DNA of 64,000 bases from Schizochytrium sp. TIO01 (Eukaryota; Sar; Bigyra; Thraustochytrida; Thraustochytriidae). Below, one piece after another: positions 13,541 through 25,410 of the stretch. The notes beneath the pieces are model-generated. The model did not search any database, was not told the origin of the DNA, and was given only the letters and a program-made list of their open reading frames with translations. Made by a program: the position numbers and the translations under genes. The stretch spans positions 1,101,102 to 1,165,101 of the forward strand of contig SMSO01000025.1 of NCBI GenBank assembly GCA_004764695.1, given 5' to 3'. Within the stretch, counting starts at the first letter, position 1. Each line of letters begins with the position of its first letter.

Positions 13541-13599
13541 TGTTTGTTTATTTGTTTATTTATTTATTTGTTTGTTTGTTTGTTTGTTTGTTTGTTTGA
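13541..13599. repeat. (TTTG)n/(TTTA)n microsatellite
   Basis: A 59-bp run of TTTG units with interspersed TTTA variants at the left end. It is the complementary type of the ACAA array at 11.1 kb. Confidence 0.95.
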
Positions 13600-15581
13600 T
13601 AGTTCTTCCTGGTTTTGCTATAATTTATTCGTGCATGGTTCGATGGGTCTTCTCGCGGATCGCCTTGTTCCAAACACCCTCACCCTTTCAAAGGAATGAA
13701 AGGCGCCGCCGCGATGTTTTTAATTCTTAATGTTTAGATTATTTTTAATTTAATTAATTAAACAGAAAACATAAAACTAGAAAGCCTGCCTTTCCTTTTC
13801 ATTTTGAAAGATTGTGTTCAGAATACATCGAAGTTCTTCTCATCCAGGTGTAGCATGCATGCATGTATCGCTTCATCGTCATGATTTCTATTTCCACGGT
13901 GGGGTCGTCTTTCCTCGAGTTGTAATCGATCTTCGTCTTTCCACTCACCTGCTACCTCCTGTCGCGGGCGCTTACCATAACGGAGGCCTTCGTTTCCGCC
14001 ACTATTGTGCACCAATGCCAGCTCGCAAACACAATTAATTCACCGCTGCAAGCGCTAATGTTCTACCCGTTCTTTTTTTAGCCTTTTAAAAAGGAAAGCT
14101 TAGCTACACATGTTTGTTCGTAATCATTTTCCCATTCCCTAATCTTTTCATTCTTCTTCAAACTAAATATATACTTTAAATAATTGCAAAGTACATGTAT
14201 TTAGTTTGATTTATTTAAAACGTTCTTCTTCAGAACAGAAGTTGAAAAGAAACGGTGTTCCTTTTCATTTGCCAACAGCAGGTAGGGGTGAGATGAGACG
14301 AGGACACTAACAAGGCATCCCGTTCAAGTTCCTCCTTCCGTCCGCCCGGTTGAAGGAGATGTTTAATTTTTATTTGTTTTTGTTTGTTCTCTAGAGTAAT
14401 GCTCTTTCTTTTACTCACTTGTGTTCTTTCTGTTTTCTCTCGGAAATGGTGTTTGCTCTTTTCCGCTCCCTCACGAGGTGACGCGGCGCCAAAGACAGCC
14501 GCAGAGAGTACTTGCTTATTATGATGAGGCACGAGGCAAGGTTACTTAGAACAAGGGAATAAATAGTAACACCTCGCTTCGAAACCGAGCGCAACGACAG
14601 CAAGAAGAGAGAACACCACCTGGGAAAAGAGAAATTGTCCAATAAATGGAGTGTTCCTTTCTTTCTTTCTCTCTCTCTCTTTCCCTTTGCTTTTTCTTTT
14701 TGTTATTTACCATTTGAAATTGAAATGATTCAAATTGAAATGATTAAAAATGAAATGATGAAGAAATGGTAAGTAAGTCAGACTGCTGGCGTTCTTTCTT
14801 TTTTTCTCCACCCCTTCTTCGTCCTTTGTGTCTCGCCGATCTACAAATAAAGTCCAAGAATGAAAAAGCAAGGAGTCACTGCGTCGTCACCGGACCGCAT
14901 ATAACAGAAAGAGAGCAGAAAACAGCAACACGATGCCGTCCGTCCACCTCCTCGCCTGATTTATTATGATTATTAAAAAAAATAGAAACATACTACAGGA
15001 ATAGTAAATAAACATTATGATTTCATGAAGAAATAAATAAGAAGAGAACAGTACAGTAGACAAATATTTTTGTTTACGCTTTCGTTTTAAATGAGTTTTA
15101 AACAGTGTTTCGTTTTTAGTAACAATTTTCTCTCCCCCTCCTTCCATCTGGAGCATGGCGCAGCCCGCGAAAAGTTAAAAGGAAAAAACACCCGCCATGG
15201 GATTTCGGACCTGCGACAAAAAGAAAAGAAAACCAAAGAAAGTTAGAACAGGAACATTTTTCCTTTCACCCCCAAAAATAGCCGAAGCCAAACGAGGCCG
15301 ACTGACACATGAGGCTCGTCCCCCCGAGGGACCAAGAACCGCCTCAGAAAGAACAGAGCGTCAGAGGGAGAAAGAAAGAAGGAAAGAGAGAGAGAAAAGA
15401 ACACCGCGAGTACTTCTTAAAGGTATGGTAAGGAAGGAATAAAAACAGAGAAAGGAAACATACGAAATGTATGTCTGCCATATATAATAGGGAGCAACTG
15501 CATCGAGACCGGCGACGCCTGGCGAGCAAACCCGCAACTCCAGTCAGCGAGCAGCAAGCAAACCCGCAATCGAAGCGCGAA

Positions 15582-15622
15582 CCAGCCAGTAGCCAGCCAG
15601 CCAGCCAGCAAGCAAGCAAGCC
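15582..15622. repeat. (CAGC)n-(CAAG)n leader repeat
   Basis: CCAG units change to CAAG units about 100 bp upstream of the ATG at 15719, so the array probably lies in the 5' leader or proximal promoter of that gene. Confidence 0.85.
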
Positions 15623-15718
15623 TGTTAGCTAGTATCGAGAGCACAAACACAGCGCCAAAGCCAAAGACTGGTGGGTTGCCCTACACACGAGAAGAAACGT
15701 AAAAACCTCAGATCCAAG

Positions 15719-16651
15719 ATGGGAGTCAAGCGAGCACGCGTGGAGGCCAGTGAGCGACTCGAGCAGCTGCTTGCGGTCTGCGCAGAAGAACAGGCCCGCC
15801 AGGAAGAGGTTCACGTGCAAAAGGTCGCAGAGCAGAAGGACAAGCTCCGCGCTACTCTGGAACAGATCGGCGACCGCGAGCTGACCACAACACAGGCTGT
15901 GTTGGCCATGTCATACAAGGAGCGCGAAGTGGTGTTCCGTGCCGTCCTCGAACGCAACGAGGAGGTTGTTGAGAACATGTTGAAGAACTGTGTCAAGACC
16001 GGCGAGGCCCTTAAGGACAGCCCCATCGTCGCAACTGTTGTCGGTAGGCAGATGGAATCCATCCGCGCTCTGAGCTGGGTTCTTGTGGCACACCTCGCAA
16101 CCATGTGCGGTATCCTCCGCAGCACCAAGGACGAGGCAGCCTCGCTCCGCCACGTCGCAAACGTTATCAAGGCCGAGATTAAGCGTATGGGTTCTGCCAA
16201 GCTCGTCTTTGATATGCTTCAGATCCTCATCCGTGACCTTGACGCCGCCCTTGCCAAAGCCCAGATTCACCTCCTTGTTGGCACCGTTCAGGACGCCGCC
16301 AAGCGCAGCTTCGGCATCATCAAACGCGGTATTGCATCCGCAGACAATGCTTCCCACGCTGATGATGGACGCTCTGAGGTTTCGGACAAGACTGAGACCC
16401 ACGTTACTGACACAGCATCTACAACTTCTTCTGTTTCTGGAGCCGAGAAGCGCCGCGCCAGCGCCATTGAAGGATTCCGTATTAGCCGCCCCGAGCAACT
16501 CGCCGACCTCCTTAACTGTGTGGAGAGGTCCAAGAAGCGCCAGAGGCAGCGCGAAGTCATCCACGACTTCTCGCTCCCTTCCACAGCTGCGCTCCTCGGA
16601 CGCCTCACGAGGGCCGAGCCTGCTACCGCTGCGGCTCCCGCAACTCCGTAA
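15719..16651 (+). CDS. Unrecognised 310-aa helical, basic/Ser-rich protein
   Basis: I do not recognise the family. The open frame extends upstream of 15719 but has no earlier ATG. The chosen ATG sits in a good context (A at -3, G at +4) and gives 310 residues beginning MGVKRARVEASERL. Residues 1-205 look almost wholly alpha-helical: a charged, coiled-coil-like stretch (about 10-50), then amphipathic helices rich in Ala, Leu, Glu and Arg. Residues about 210-245 are a Ser/Thr/Asp-rich linker, likely disordered and phosphorylatable. A basic segment (SKKRQRQR, about 276-283) and KRAR near the N-terminus could be nuclear localisation signals. No signal peptide or membrane span is evident. Codon use is strongly biased to C- or G-ending codons, like the alcohol dehydrogenase gene, suggesting high expression. 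It stands alone in a gene-poor region. Coding status is well supported; the function is unknown. Confidence 0.8.
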   Translation: MGVKRARVEASERLEQLLAVCAEEQARQEEVHVQKVAEQKDKLRATLEQIGDRELTTTQAVLAMSYKEREVVFRAVLERNEEVVENMLKNCVKTGEALKDSPIVATVVGRQMESIRALSWVLVAHLATMCGILRSTKDEAASLRHVANVIKAEIKRMGSAKLVFDMLQILIRDLDAALAKAQIHLLVGTVQDAAKRSFGIIKRGIASADNASHADDGRSEVSDKTETHVTDTASTTSSVSGAEKRRASAIEGFRISRPEQLADLLNCVERSKKRQRQREVIHDFSLPSTAALLGRLTRAEPATAAAPATP

Positions 16652-16903
16652 ATACAACACACAAGATAGAAATGACAGATGTGATTGAATCAACTACGCG
16701 ATGGGCACAGCAGAATGCAGTGCCAAAACGCTCCATCCTTTGCATTGAAATTTCTACATTTTCACTCACACGCTTACAAAGTACTCCTCTCATGTTGCAT
16801 AGTATTCCTTCTCAAGACACTCAGATGTCTCCCCTGTAGCTGACGCTGTTTTCCTTCTCTTTCCTTTGATGATTTGATGTTCACCTGACTAACTGATGAT
16901 GAC

Positions 16904-16918
16904 AATAAAACCAATAAA
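16904..16918 (+). terminator. Poly(A) signals of the 310-aa gene
   Basis: Two AATAAA hexamers (16904-16909 and 16913-16918) lie about 255 nt after the stop codon, in a T-rich then A-rich context. This is a plausible 3' end for the gene at 15719-16651. Confidence 0.55.
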
Positions 16919-17143
16919 TCCACCGTAGCATATATCTCAACAAATCCCTGTACTCTTTTCCTTCTTGTACTTATCTCCCCCCCAACGAAACCAATAAAAA
17001 AAAATCTCCAAAGCCCAGGTTGAGCCTGCCTGTTGCGCTCCATTCTTCAAGCTTTAGCTAACTAGCATTGGAATAACATCAAAAAATCTAACCCACAGGA
17101 AACTCCAACTCGTTACCTTGCCAGCCAACGAGACACTTCAATT

Positions 17144-17179
17144 GTGAAGGATGCCGAGCTTCTCTCGCGCATCCTTCAC
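17144..17179. other. Strong hairpin, 15-bp stem with one bulge
   Basis: The arms 17144-17154 (GTGAAGGATGC) and 17169-17179 (GCATCCTTCAC) are perfectly complementary. Inside them CGAG (17155-17158) pairs with CTCG (17164-17167) around a five-base loop CTTCT, leaving one bulged C at 17168. Fifteen pairs around a pentaloop are unusual for random sequence. Possible roles are a structured RNA, a processing signal, or a remnant inverted repeat. No match to a known RNA family is apparent. Confidence 0.7.
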
Positions 17180-18018
17180 CATTCAAGCAGCAGCTAGCAA
17201 AAGTCTAGCATTCAAATAGTGCCGCACCTACCTGTGACCCTTCACATCGCAGTGCTCGCCCCTGAGCAGCACCTTGCTTCCTCCCCAATCTCAAGGTACA
17301 AGTAAATCGACTTCCTCTGCTAGTCCAAATCAACCCCTCAATCAATCCTTCCCACAAACCTCCACGACAGCGATGATGCCGAGCGTGCCTTGATGATCAA
17401 CCATTCAGGAACCAGCCAAGGCAAGCAAGCAAGCAAAGCGCTGCTCGAATGACGCATGCATGACGCATAAGTAGGGCTATAAGTAAGTGGCAGCAATTCT
17501 CGCGGATACGCTCGTGTCTTCCTACAACGACAATGCTTCTCAGACCGGTGAGAAAGAAGGCAATTGATGAATGAATTGACTGAGAGGATCGAAAATGCAA
17601 TTTCTTCCTGCTAGCCTGATCCATGATATCCTCGAAGGCTGGCTGCTTCGATTCTGAATTCTGCCTGCTCCAGAACCACCCAGAGAGACCTACCTCTACA
17701 TAGGTAGGTATGTATGTATACACAACCAAGAAGAACGAGCACCAAGAAGCGAATCAACGAATGAACAAACAAAGACTGAGCTAGCTGGCTGGCTGGCTGG
17801 CTTCCTCATCACTAGTGAGACGGATATCGATATCATCTCTCTGCTTCTTCTGCCATTCATGTGCGTACGTATGTATCTATGTTTCGTGTGTAGATTGCAA
17901 TGTGGAGATGTATGTATATTATATTTATTATGTTATAGGTCCTTCCTTCCTTTCTCCTGCAATCTCTACCAACCGGGACCTGGGTTCGCGGATCTCGGCC
18001 GAGACCCCTCCATCGCGC

Positions 18019-18083
18019 AGACAGACTGACAGACTGACAGACTGACAGACTGACTGACAGACTGACAGACTGACTGACTGACA
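18019..18083. repeat. (CAGACTGA)n array
   Basis: Alternating GACA and GACT tetranucleotides form an octamer CAGACTGA repeated about six times, with extra GACT units at two places. Confidence 0.95.
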
Positions 18084-19033
18084 CGGAGAGCGCCGAGGCT
18101 TGGCTTGGCTTGGCTTGCTTGGTTGCCTGGCTTGGGGTCGCCCGCTCCTACGTTGAAAGTCGCGGCGCTTGGAATGGGCTGACGAATTCACGGATCCTTA
18201 TTATGTTCTTCATTAAGCAGGATGGGAACCAAACACAGAATTTCAAGATGTTTGTTTTTTCTTCAGAAATAACGAAGGCAGCAGGAGCGGCTGCAGGGAA
18301 ATCGCGCCTTTGGAGGCGGCTAGATTCCCCGACCTCCTGCGGACTGGCTTGAGTTGACTTGATTCGCTTTTTGGCTCATTCGGTGGACTGGTCGATGAGT
18401 TAGTTATGTTTGTGCGCGACTTCGAAGCGTGGATTTTATTGGTTCTGCCTAGAACAGAGGGAGGCCCCGTTCCGTTCCAGCGGAGAGCAGGAAGTTCCCA
18501 AAGAGAACGCGAAGAGAACAGCGGCAGCCGCGAATCCGTCACCGTCGATGGCTCTGGAGTATCCTGGACGTCCACCCTCCCTCCCTCCCGCCCAAGCAAG
18601 CAAGCAAGCAAGCAAGCAAAAGCTCTTGCTCAAGACGGCGCAAAAGCAGCGGCGGCGGTGGCAAATCTCTCGAAATACGAGGCCGTGCGGGAAGACTCGA
18701 TCGCCAGGCACGCATTTATCTGCGAGCGCGTGCAATCGGTGCATTGCATTTAGGCACAGTTACGATGGCGAATTTACGATGGCAAGATGATTAGTGAAGA
18801 TCTATCTCTACTCGAGACGATGATGACTCTTTCTTTGTCTCGTTCCTCACTCGCTCCCGTCTTTGTCTATCGAGACTGACTGACGTACTTAATCAATCGC
18901 TCGAGATCTGCCTCTGTCTGCACGTATTGGCGATCTCTGCATGGGACTTTGGTGAAACACGAATTGATACGATGGAGTCTTCGAATGCCTTTGCTCTTTT
19001 ATGGCGCAGCGTCTATGGGGCAAAGCGGTGCTT

Positions 19034-19193
19034 GATTGTTTGTTTATTTCAAGTTCTTTGTTTGTTTCTAATTGTTTGTTTGTTTCAAGATCTTTGTTTG
19101 TTTCTATTTGCTTGTTTGTTTCTATTTGTTTGTTTGTTTCAAGATCTTTGTTTGTTTCTATTTGCTTGTTTGTTTCTATTTGTTTGTTTGTGC
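19034..19193. repeat. Nested minisatellite with 54-bp unit
   Basis: TTTG-type tetranucleotides carry punctuating variants (CAAGATC, CTATTTGC), forming a 54-bp higher-order unit. Exact copies start at 19086 and 19140, and a degenerate half-copy precedes them. Both strands are open through it because the unit is a multiple of three, but the resulting peptides are purely repetitive and I do not call a gene. Confidence 0.9.
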
Positions 19194-20521
19194 AAATCGA
19201 TGAAGCAGCCAACAAACTACCTTGGAACCTCTACCTCGTTCGTTCGATTGGCTCAAGATTGAGAGTGTGTGAATATGAATAAACACGCGGCGTGCGAAAA
19301 CCTCTTGCGAGGTTTGCGTAGAACCTGTGGAGGCCTTTGCTGCTACGGAACTCGACTCGAGTTTCTATCGATCTACGAATCTTGGCCATGATGTCGAAGC
19401 AGCCTGCGTCTTCTTTCTTCAAGTTGCCTGCAGTATCAACTAAGGTAATTAAATTAATTGGTGGGTGGATCTTTGTGTTTACAGGCGTTCTCTCTGATCC
19501 AGATTACCACCTGCCTGCCAATCGATTGTGAGTGCGAGTGATGACTTTCGGGAGAGACGCGGCGCTAACCAAATCGAAGAGCGAATAGTGCTGTTCAGGA
19601 TATTTTCATTGCTTCGTTTAATATCTGCGAGATACATTACATTGTCAGGCACGTTCTCCAAGAATATTGCTATCTTTATCATTTCGTTGAGCTAACCTCA
19701 ATTTCAGGTTTGTACAGTTGTTCTCTTTGATTTTTTTAACTTTTTTATTTATTTATTTTTAAATCTACTAGTAAGCCAATTTAAAAAATAAATTAATTTA
19801 AAACTAATAGCTCAATCAAAACTGATTGCGATACTAAAATTTAAAACAGAACACCTTTTAGCTCGAAGATTCATTATCATTTTAAAAACTTTTATAAAAT
19901 AAAAGACTAAAACAAATAATAGATAGATAATAAATTAATGATATCATTTCTTAAAAGGGAGAAAAAATGACTAGAAAAGAACGAACGAGAGGATAGAAAA
20001 GAACATCTGGAAGATTCGGGAAGATAAAAGAGGAAGAGTGAATGGGCACAGTGGTCTCACCGCGAATTACTTTAAAATTTCAACTTCAAACTACAGCAGA
20101 ACAGGAACAACAATAGAAGAGAAGTCTTACTTTTACTACCTACGATACAAAACAGGAGATATAAAACCATAGAACTCAGCTTCCACGTTAGGAAGCGACC
20201 GTCCGCGCTGCTAAAGCTCTCTAAGTGCCCACTGCAGTAAGTATAGCCAGCCACTACTGTAGATCAAATCAAACTTGAACGGGCGGTGTTTTTTCATTGT
20301 ACTCTTTTGAGCTGTGAACCGCTGCAGTCCAGATAAAACTACGTGCCCTAAATTTGCCCTCTTCGCACCTGTTTTGAAGCTGCCCATCGCTCACTCACTC
20401 AAGGACTCACATGAATCAGCACCTTCCTCCCCTTGGTTTTGTTATATCTGTTTCGCTCTTCATTCAACTCAATCAATCATTCCTTCAAGCAATTCGAGGC
20501 GCCAGTGTTGTGTTGCTCTTC

Positions 20522-20553
20522 TAACTAGCTAGCTAGCTAGCTAGCTAGCTAAC
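20522..20553. repeat. (GCTA)n self-complementary microsatellite
   Basis: About eight units of GCTA. Two adjacent units are palindromic, so the array can extrude as a cruciform. The same repeat occurs at 32331-32363. Confidence 0.95.
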
Positions 20554-21182
20554 TATATGTTGGATTGCAACTGAACCCTCAACCCAGAAGAAAGTTTTTT
20601 ATGTTTTGTTCGAAATTGATTGCTCTTGACAAGTCAGAAAGAGAGAGAGAGCCCTTGAGGTTGCACAGTTTTGGAACAGTAAGCGAGTCGAAGCTTCTCT
20701 ACAGGGCCGCCACGATGCAAATCTTGCCTTATTGGAGGCCCTTGCGTTTGCCCTGCGGTGAGAGCAACTCGGGCCTCGAAGATGAGCATGCGTTACGGCA
20801 CGCAGCGGAGCAGATCTTCTTGATCTTCTTCACTCGTACACTCGTAAGTAAAGAAAGAAATCCAACGCTGTTACTATTACTATTGTGTGCTGCCTACCCT
20901 GCTTCTATCTGATGTCACGAAACCTTCTTCTCATGAGAACTGCTGTTTACAAGTTTGCGAAATTACCTCATTATTACTACTATTATTATTATTATTTTAT
21001 TTGTTATTTTGAGAGGAGCCTAGTCGCCGTCATCAAGCTATTGTGGGAGACTACTTCTACTGCTGTCGTAGCGAGCGCTTTCTCGCAACAACAGAGCAAC
21101 GCGGCCTCTTCGAAGCACTGCGTTCTTTTAGAGTAGAGCAGGTCGAATACTCAAAATGCAGTAAACTCCAATGCTTCTGTTT

Positions 21183-21251
21183 GTTTGATTGATTGCTTGA
21201 TTGAATGAATGAATAAATGAATGAATGAATAAATGATTGATTGATTGATTG
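21183..21251. repeat. (GATT)/(GAAT) mixed microsatellite
   Basis: About 69 bp of GATT, GAAT and AAAT tetranucleotides in noncoding DNA. Confidence 0.9.
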
Positions 21252-24243
21252 AAAATAAGAGGCACGAAGCCGTATCCAAAAGACAGCTTTCAGGCCGGTT
21301 GTTTGGCACGCGAGGCACGCCGAGCTGAGCTTGTATCGAGTTTGATCTCAAAAGGCATCTCCAAAGATCATGACGGTGTTTCTGGGTGGAACACGACACA
21401 AAGTCCTGTCTGCAGCTTGCAAAAAGAGAAGTAGCAAAGGACTCGGGAAGATCGCCGTCCCTGGCAGCTCGGAAGCCGTCTGCGAGGGCATATTATTAGC
21501 AAGGATAATTAAAATATACAGTATGCGGGCGCTTAGTACTGCCATCGTTTTAGAACAGGAACGAGTGTCCCCAGTGTACGAACTATCGTGGGTTAGTAGA
21601 TTATAATGCAGAGCGGAGGAGAAAAGGAAAACCGGCGCACACTTACAAAATGAGGATGAAAACCTCTGCGACGGTGATCTATCGTCGAAAGAGAACTAAT
21701 AAGCTTCCACGCAAGTAGCGCAGGAGGGCAGGGCTGGTGTCAAGATGATAGATAGACCTCGAGCTGACAGTGGAGAGAAGCAGGCAGGCAGGCACGCAGG
21801 CCCCTTGAGCAGTTTGTGGTTGTCCTCAGCCGGAATTCCCGATGCCGAAAGACTAGATCGCAGTGTCGAAATTAAGAAATTGCGCGCGAAAACGCCAGGA
21901 CTGTGCTGGGACGCTTTGAAAGTGCAACGGAACCCTTAGTAGGTGCATCTGTAGACTGTCTAAAGAGCGCCTCTTGGCCTTGCGAGAGAGGAGACCGCCA
22001 TAATCGGAGCTAATGAAACCATCGGTGGCGCTTGCGAATCTGCAAGCTTGAGCTGGGTAAAGCGATCTTGAAGAGAACAGTAAGCAAATTGCGGACTGGG
22101 CAATGGGGCACGCAGCACATTTGGCAATTCAGTCTGAGAATCGTCTCGGCTCGACATGAACCAAAAGGCTGGACCTGAATAATGGATAAGCACCAGGCAC
22201 TTTGGCGAGGACCAAAATGGCAGATTCACTGGAATCGTGGTTTGGGGGCATGGCAAAAGCTGCGGCCCCGCTGTAGGGGGTGCAGCACAGAGTGGAGCAC
22301 GAACGGATGCGGCACTCGCATGATATAATAGTGCCGAGTTATGCGCCCATCACCCACCTCTCATGCAAGGTTTGAGCACTTGTGAGTAGAAAGTTGAGTT
22401 GCAAGTTTGTAGCTAGCTAGCCCTTCCTGTCTCCAGTAAACTAATTTATTCGGAAGTAAAGCAATTTGAAGAACAAGACTCAAACAGAGAATAGAATAAA
22501 TAAACCACGGAGCTCTTGTTCTGCATCCTGATCGTTGCTACTATTGTATTCATGACCGGGACTATTCAGTAGACTGTTTGCCATTTCTTAAGGCGATGAG
22601 TAGTTTGCCTGTCCTAATTCGAAAGGGAGAACACATTATAAGTGACTTTTTCTTTTCTTTTTTAATAAACAAGGATACAATGCAAAAGCTATGGACTCAA
22701 TGCTCAACTAAAATTCCTGCTTTTCTAAAAGTTTGACCAAAGGGCTTTATTAAATTAAATTGATAAGCAAACCCCTTTGTTGTCGACCATTCCACCAGTT
22801 TTTTGTGTCGTTCTTTCTCCGTCTTAAATACCGTCAATAAAAAACAATGGATCCAAGAACGAATATACGAAGATGTGAAATTTCATTCAGTGATTTCTAA
22901 AGCTCTTGCAGCATTTGAATAATGTAATTTTCCTTTCATACGCTCATTGCATATGCACGCATTTCATACGTAGTCTCTGGTTTGCCAAATAAAGAGTAAC
23001 TTGTTCGATCCAGTTTGTTTTGGTTGATAATTTGGACTTTACTCGATGATAGTCTGTCGTTCTGAACGCAGTTCCTTTTCCGCAAATCCGTGGTATGAAC
23101 AAAATTTGCCACGCAACCAACTCCTTCAGCCTTGAAGAATGAGAGGGGTCTGTTGTTGAATCTCCCCTTGACTGAAAGTTTTCTACCGCTCGCAAGAAAC
23201 ATAAAGTATGTTTGGCATTTCGCAGCCACTCAAGTGACTCTTTGCGAGGTCTGCTCTAGAAATCAAAGACTGGTATGTATTAAGTACAATATCAAACATT
23301 TAGAAACAAGATTGGTTGAGCGAAGGAGCCGAGAGTTCATACTCTTTTAAATTAGCGATCTGATAACCTTTTATGTAGACAATTTATGAAAATATGACTC
23401 TACTAGGTTTAAAGCGCTTACGTACACCCCGAGAAGACATGGTTTCATGTAGACCCTCAACACTAATGAGTTTCAATCTTCCACATTTATACGTACACAC
23501 GTGCTGAGATCTCCAATCGAAGAATCTGGTTGACAAGGCATTGCCAGAGTTAAAAGTATTCCAATGTAAGACCTCAAGGATGTAGGACTTACATAGAAAT
23601 AGAACCAGACATAAGACTTGCGTGATTGACAAACCATGAACCAAAACTATGCATACCTTTTCCCCGTAAAATCAAGTGGAGGAATCTGAATTGATGGTTG
23701 CAGAGGCAAGTGCACCTCAATTGATCAATTATTGCAAGCACAATTTTAAGAAAATGCGTCTCAGTCACCTTCTTACAGCACAAACCAGTCTACCTTGAAA
23801 TCAAGAACAACAAATTGCTAACTCTTAAAGTCATAGATTTGTACATGTCGTCTTCGAACCTTCGTTAAGCATCTTGCCTTGATATTCAGAGTCAAACTAT
23901 GGCTAACCAGATTGATCTTTCATCAATACGTCAATTGCGCGTCTAGCCTTTGTATGCAGTAACAAAATCATGCATGTACTCTCAAACTTAGGATTTTTCA
24001 GCTTATGGAGGGGCGTGAGATATTCAATCTATATGTGGGGTTTCAGTATATCCATTTATCAAAGAACAACCTACTCGAAAGCAGGCTATGTCAAGATGTC
24101 ATAAAACACACCAATTGAACTTTTAAGATAGTGCACTCGATCGTGCAAACATACAATGATATAGAATATTTAATCCTGTCGCGAAATTATGGATGAAATA
24201 CTCACGGGGAGCGCAGGATTTCTTGACCTACTTATGGTAGGCC

Positions 24244-24630
24244 TAGTGCTGGAAGATGAATCAGGGCGGCTAGCGCCTCACTAGAACATGAAGGTGAAAG
24301 GCTCGCCGAAGGATTCGCAGAACTTTGGCTAGAGCTAGCGATATGCTGTCCTTGGAATTCAATGTTAAGGTAGACTGGTTTATGCTTTAAGAAGGCGACT
24401 GAAACAGACTTTATCTCTGTCATACATAATTAAAGAGATTCTGTTAACTCATTTCTTCAATCTTAGAGTTGTATATTTGTTATACTGAACACGTTTGTGC
24501 ACATCAATTCCTTGGTGACTACGCCTTCTCTATCGCCCATCTGACCATCTAGCTCTAAGACTATGTGAAGCATTAAGTTATTTTGACTTACCACAGATCC
24601 CTTCCATTGAGGATCTTACTATATATGTTC
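24244..24630. repeat. Diverged tandem duplicate, copy 1
   Basis: Blocks at 24244-24272, 24330-24397 and 24589-24630 match copy 2 (24983-25410) in the same order and orientation. The best-conserved block is around AGAGCTAGCGATATGCTGTC. By eye, identity is about 70-90 percent within blocks. Copies are offset by about 740-775 bp. On the minus strand copy 1 keeps a 63-codon Ser-rich open frame (24232-24423) that is broken by stops in copy 2. Confidence 0.6.
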
Positions 24631-24982
24631 AAAATATGATCATGACTGCATGCTCACGGCACAGCTTTTATAGCCTGAGTCCGATAATTAACTTCCAAAA
24701 CTAGAGCAAAAACACGTATCCAGTTTAATCTCATTAGATACTGACCAAAACGATGAATTCAACCAGGGTAGTGCAGGATTCCTCTGGTACTTCCTCAATT
24801 TACATCCAACCAAAGTGTCATATCTAAATATGTGAACAATTGGAGGACCATGCTAAAGTTACATAAAAAGTCCTTGCCAACCCCTTTAAATATACAATCA
24901 AATTAGAGATATCAAGCACATGCAAAAAAAGTTTTCTAATTGATGGCTTTCATATCTTAAGTGGGTGGATATGTAATCCTCA

Positions 24983-25410
24983 TATGCTGAAAGATGATTC
25001 CGGTCAGCTTGAGGTTGACTGAAAAGATGAAGACAAGGGTCTTGATGAAGGCTTTAAGAAGGTTTATTTAAGAGCTAGCGAACTGCTGTCCTGGAGAATG
25101 AACTCTAGGACAGATAGATTCATGTACTAATTAAGAAGGTTTAAAATTCTTGAAAGGTGTTAGAGATAATCGATGGGGTTAGGTTAATTTAACCTCTACA
25201 ACCATCGATTTAAGTTACACCATGCTTGGATGTAGGTAATTTGTATTCACAATTATGATTTTTGACTCCGGCATTTACATGAATCTGGCTGTTTATTCTT
25301 GCTCTATTGTAAACCCTGTGTCTAATGGGGTTTCATAAAGGGACGCCAAGAACTCCAGCAATGTCTTGTCCACTAGTTCCTTCGATTGAAGATATCAGCA
25401 GTATAATTCC
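24983..25410. repeat. Diverged tandem duplicate, copy 2
   Basis: Collinear with copy 1: blocks at 24983-25012, 25070-25140 and 25364-25410. The block around AGAGCTAGCGAACTGCTGTC is nearly identical between copies. Copy 2 also carries the hairpin at 25168-25210, for which I see no equivalent in copy 1. Confidence 0.6.
25168..25210. other. Two-tier inverted repeat (hairpin)
   Basis: The outer arms AATCGATGG (25168-25176) and CCATCGATT (25202-25210) are perfectly complementary. Within them AGGTTAA (25181-25187) and TTAACCT (25189-25195) form a second perfect stem with a one-base spacer. It lies inside the duplicated block and could be a hairpin RNA or the end of an old element. Confidence 0.65.

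Larger units (their letters stand above)
9000..15718. other. Gene-poor microsatellite-rich DNA
   Basis: No gene is supported. The GC-rich patch at 9.9-10.8 kb is open on both strands in several frames, as expected for GC-rich noncoding DNA, and shows no domain. The stretch holds a 16-bp minisatellite (10747-10810) and GATGT, ACAA, TATC and TTTG arrays. The last few hundred bases (from about 15.5 kb) are likely promoter and 5' leader of the gene starting at 15719, and contain CAGC/CAAG repeats. Confidence 0.6.
16919..22450. other. Intergenic, microsatellite-rich
   Basis: No coding gene is supported. Open frames are short and lie in repeats. The stretch holds a strong 36-nt hairpin (17144-17179), a CAGACTGA array (18019-18083), a nested 54-bp repeat (19086-19193), GCTA repeats (20522-20553), a TAT run (20970-20999) and GATT/GAAT repeats (21183-21251). 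Confidence 0.6.

Noticed and set aside
15911-16693. A 260-codon minus-strand frame and a 201-codon + frame over the 310-aa gene
   Set aside because: Shadows of the strongly biased 310-aa coding sequence; neither has a domain.
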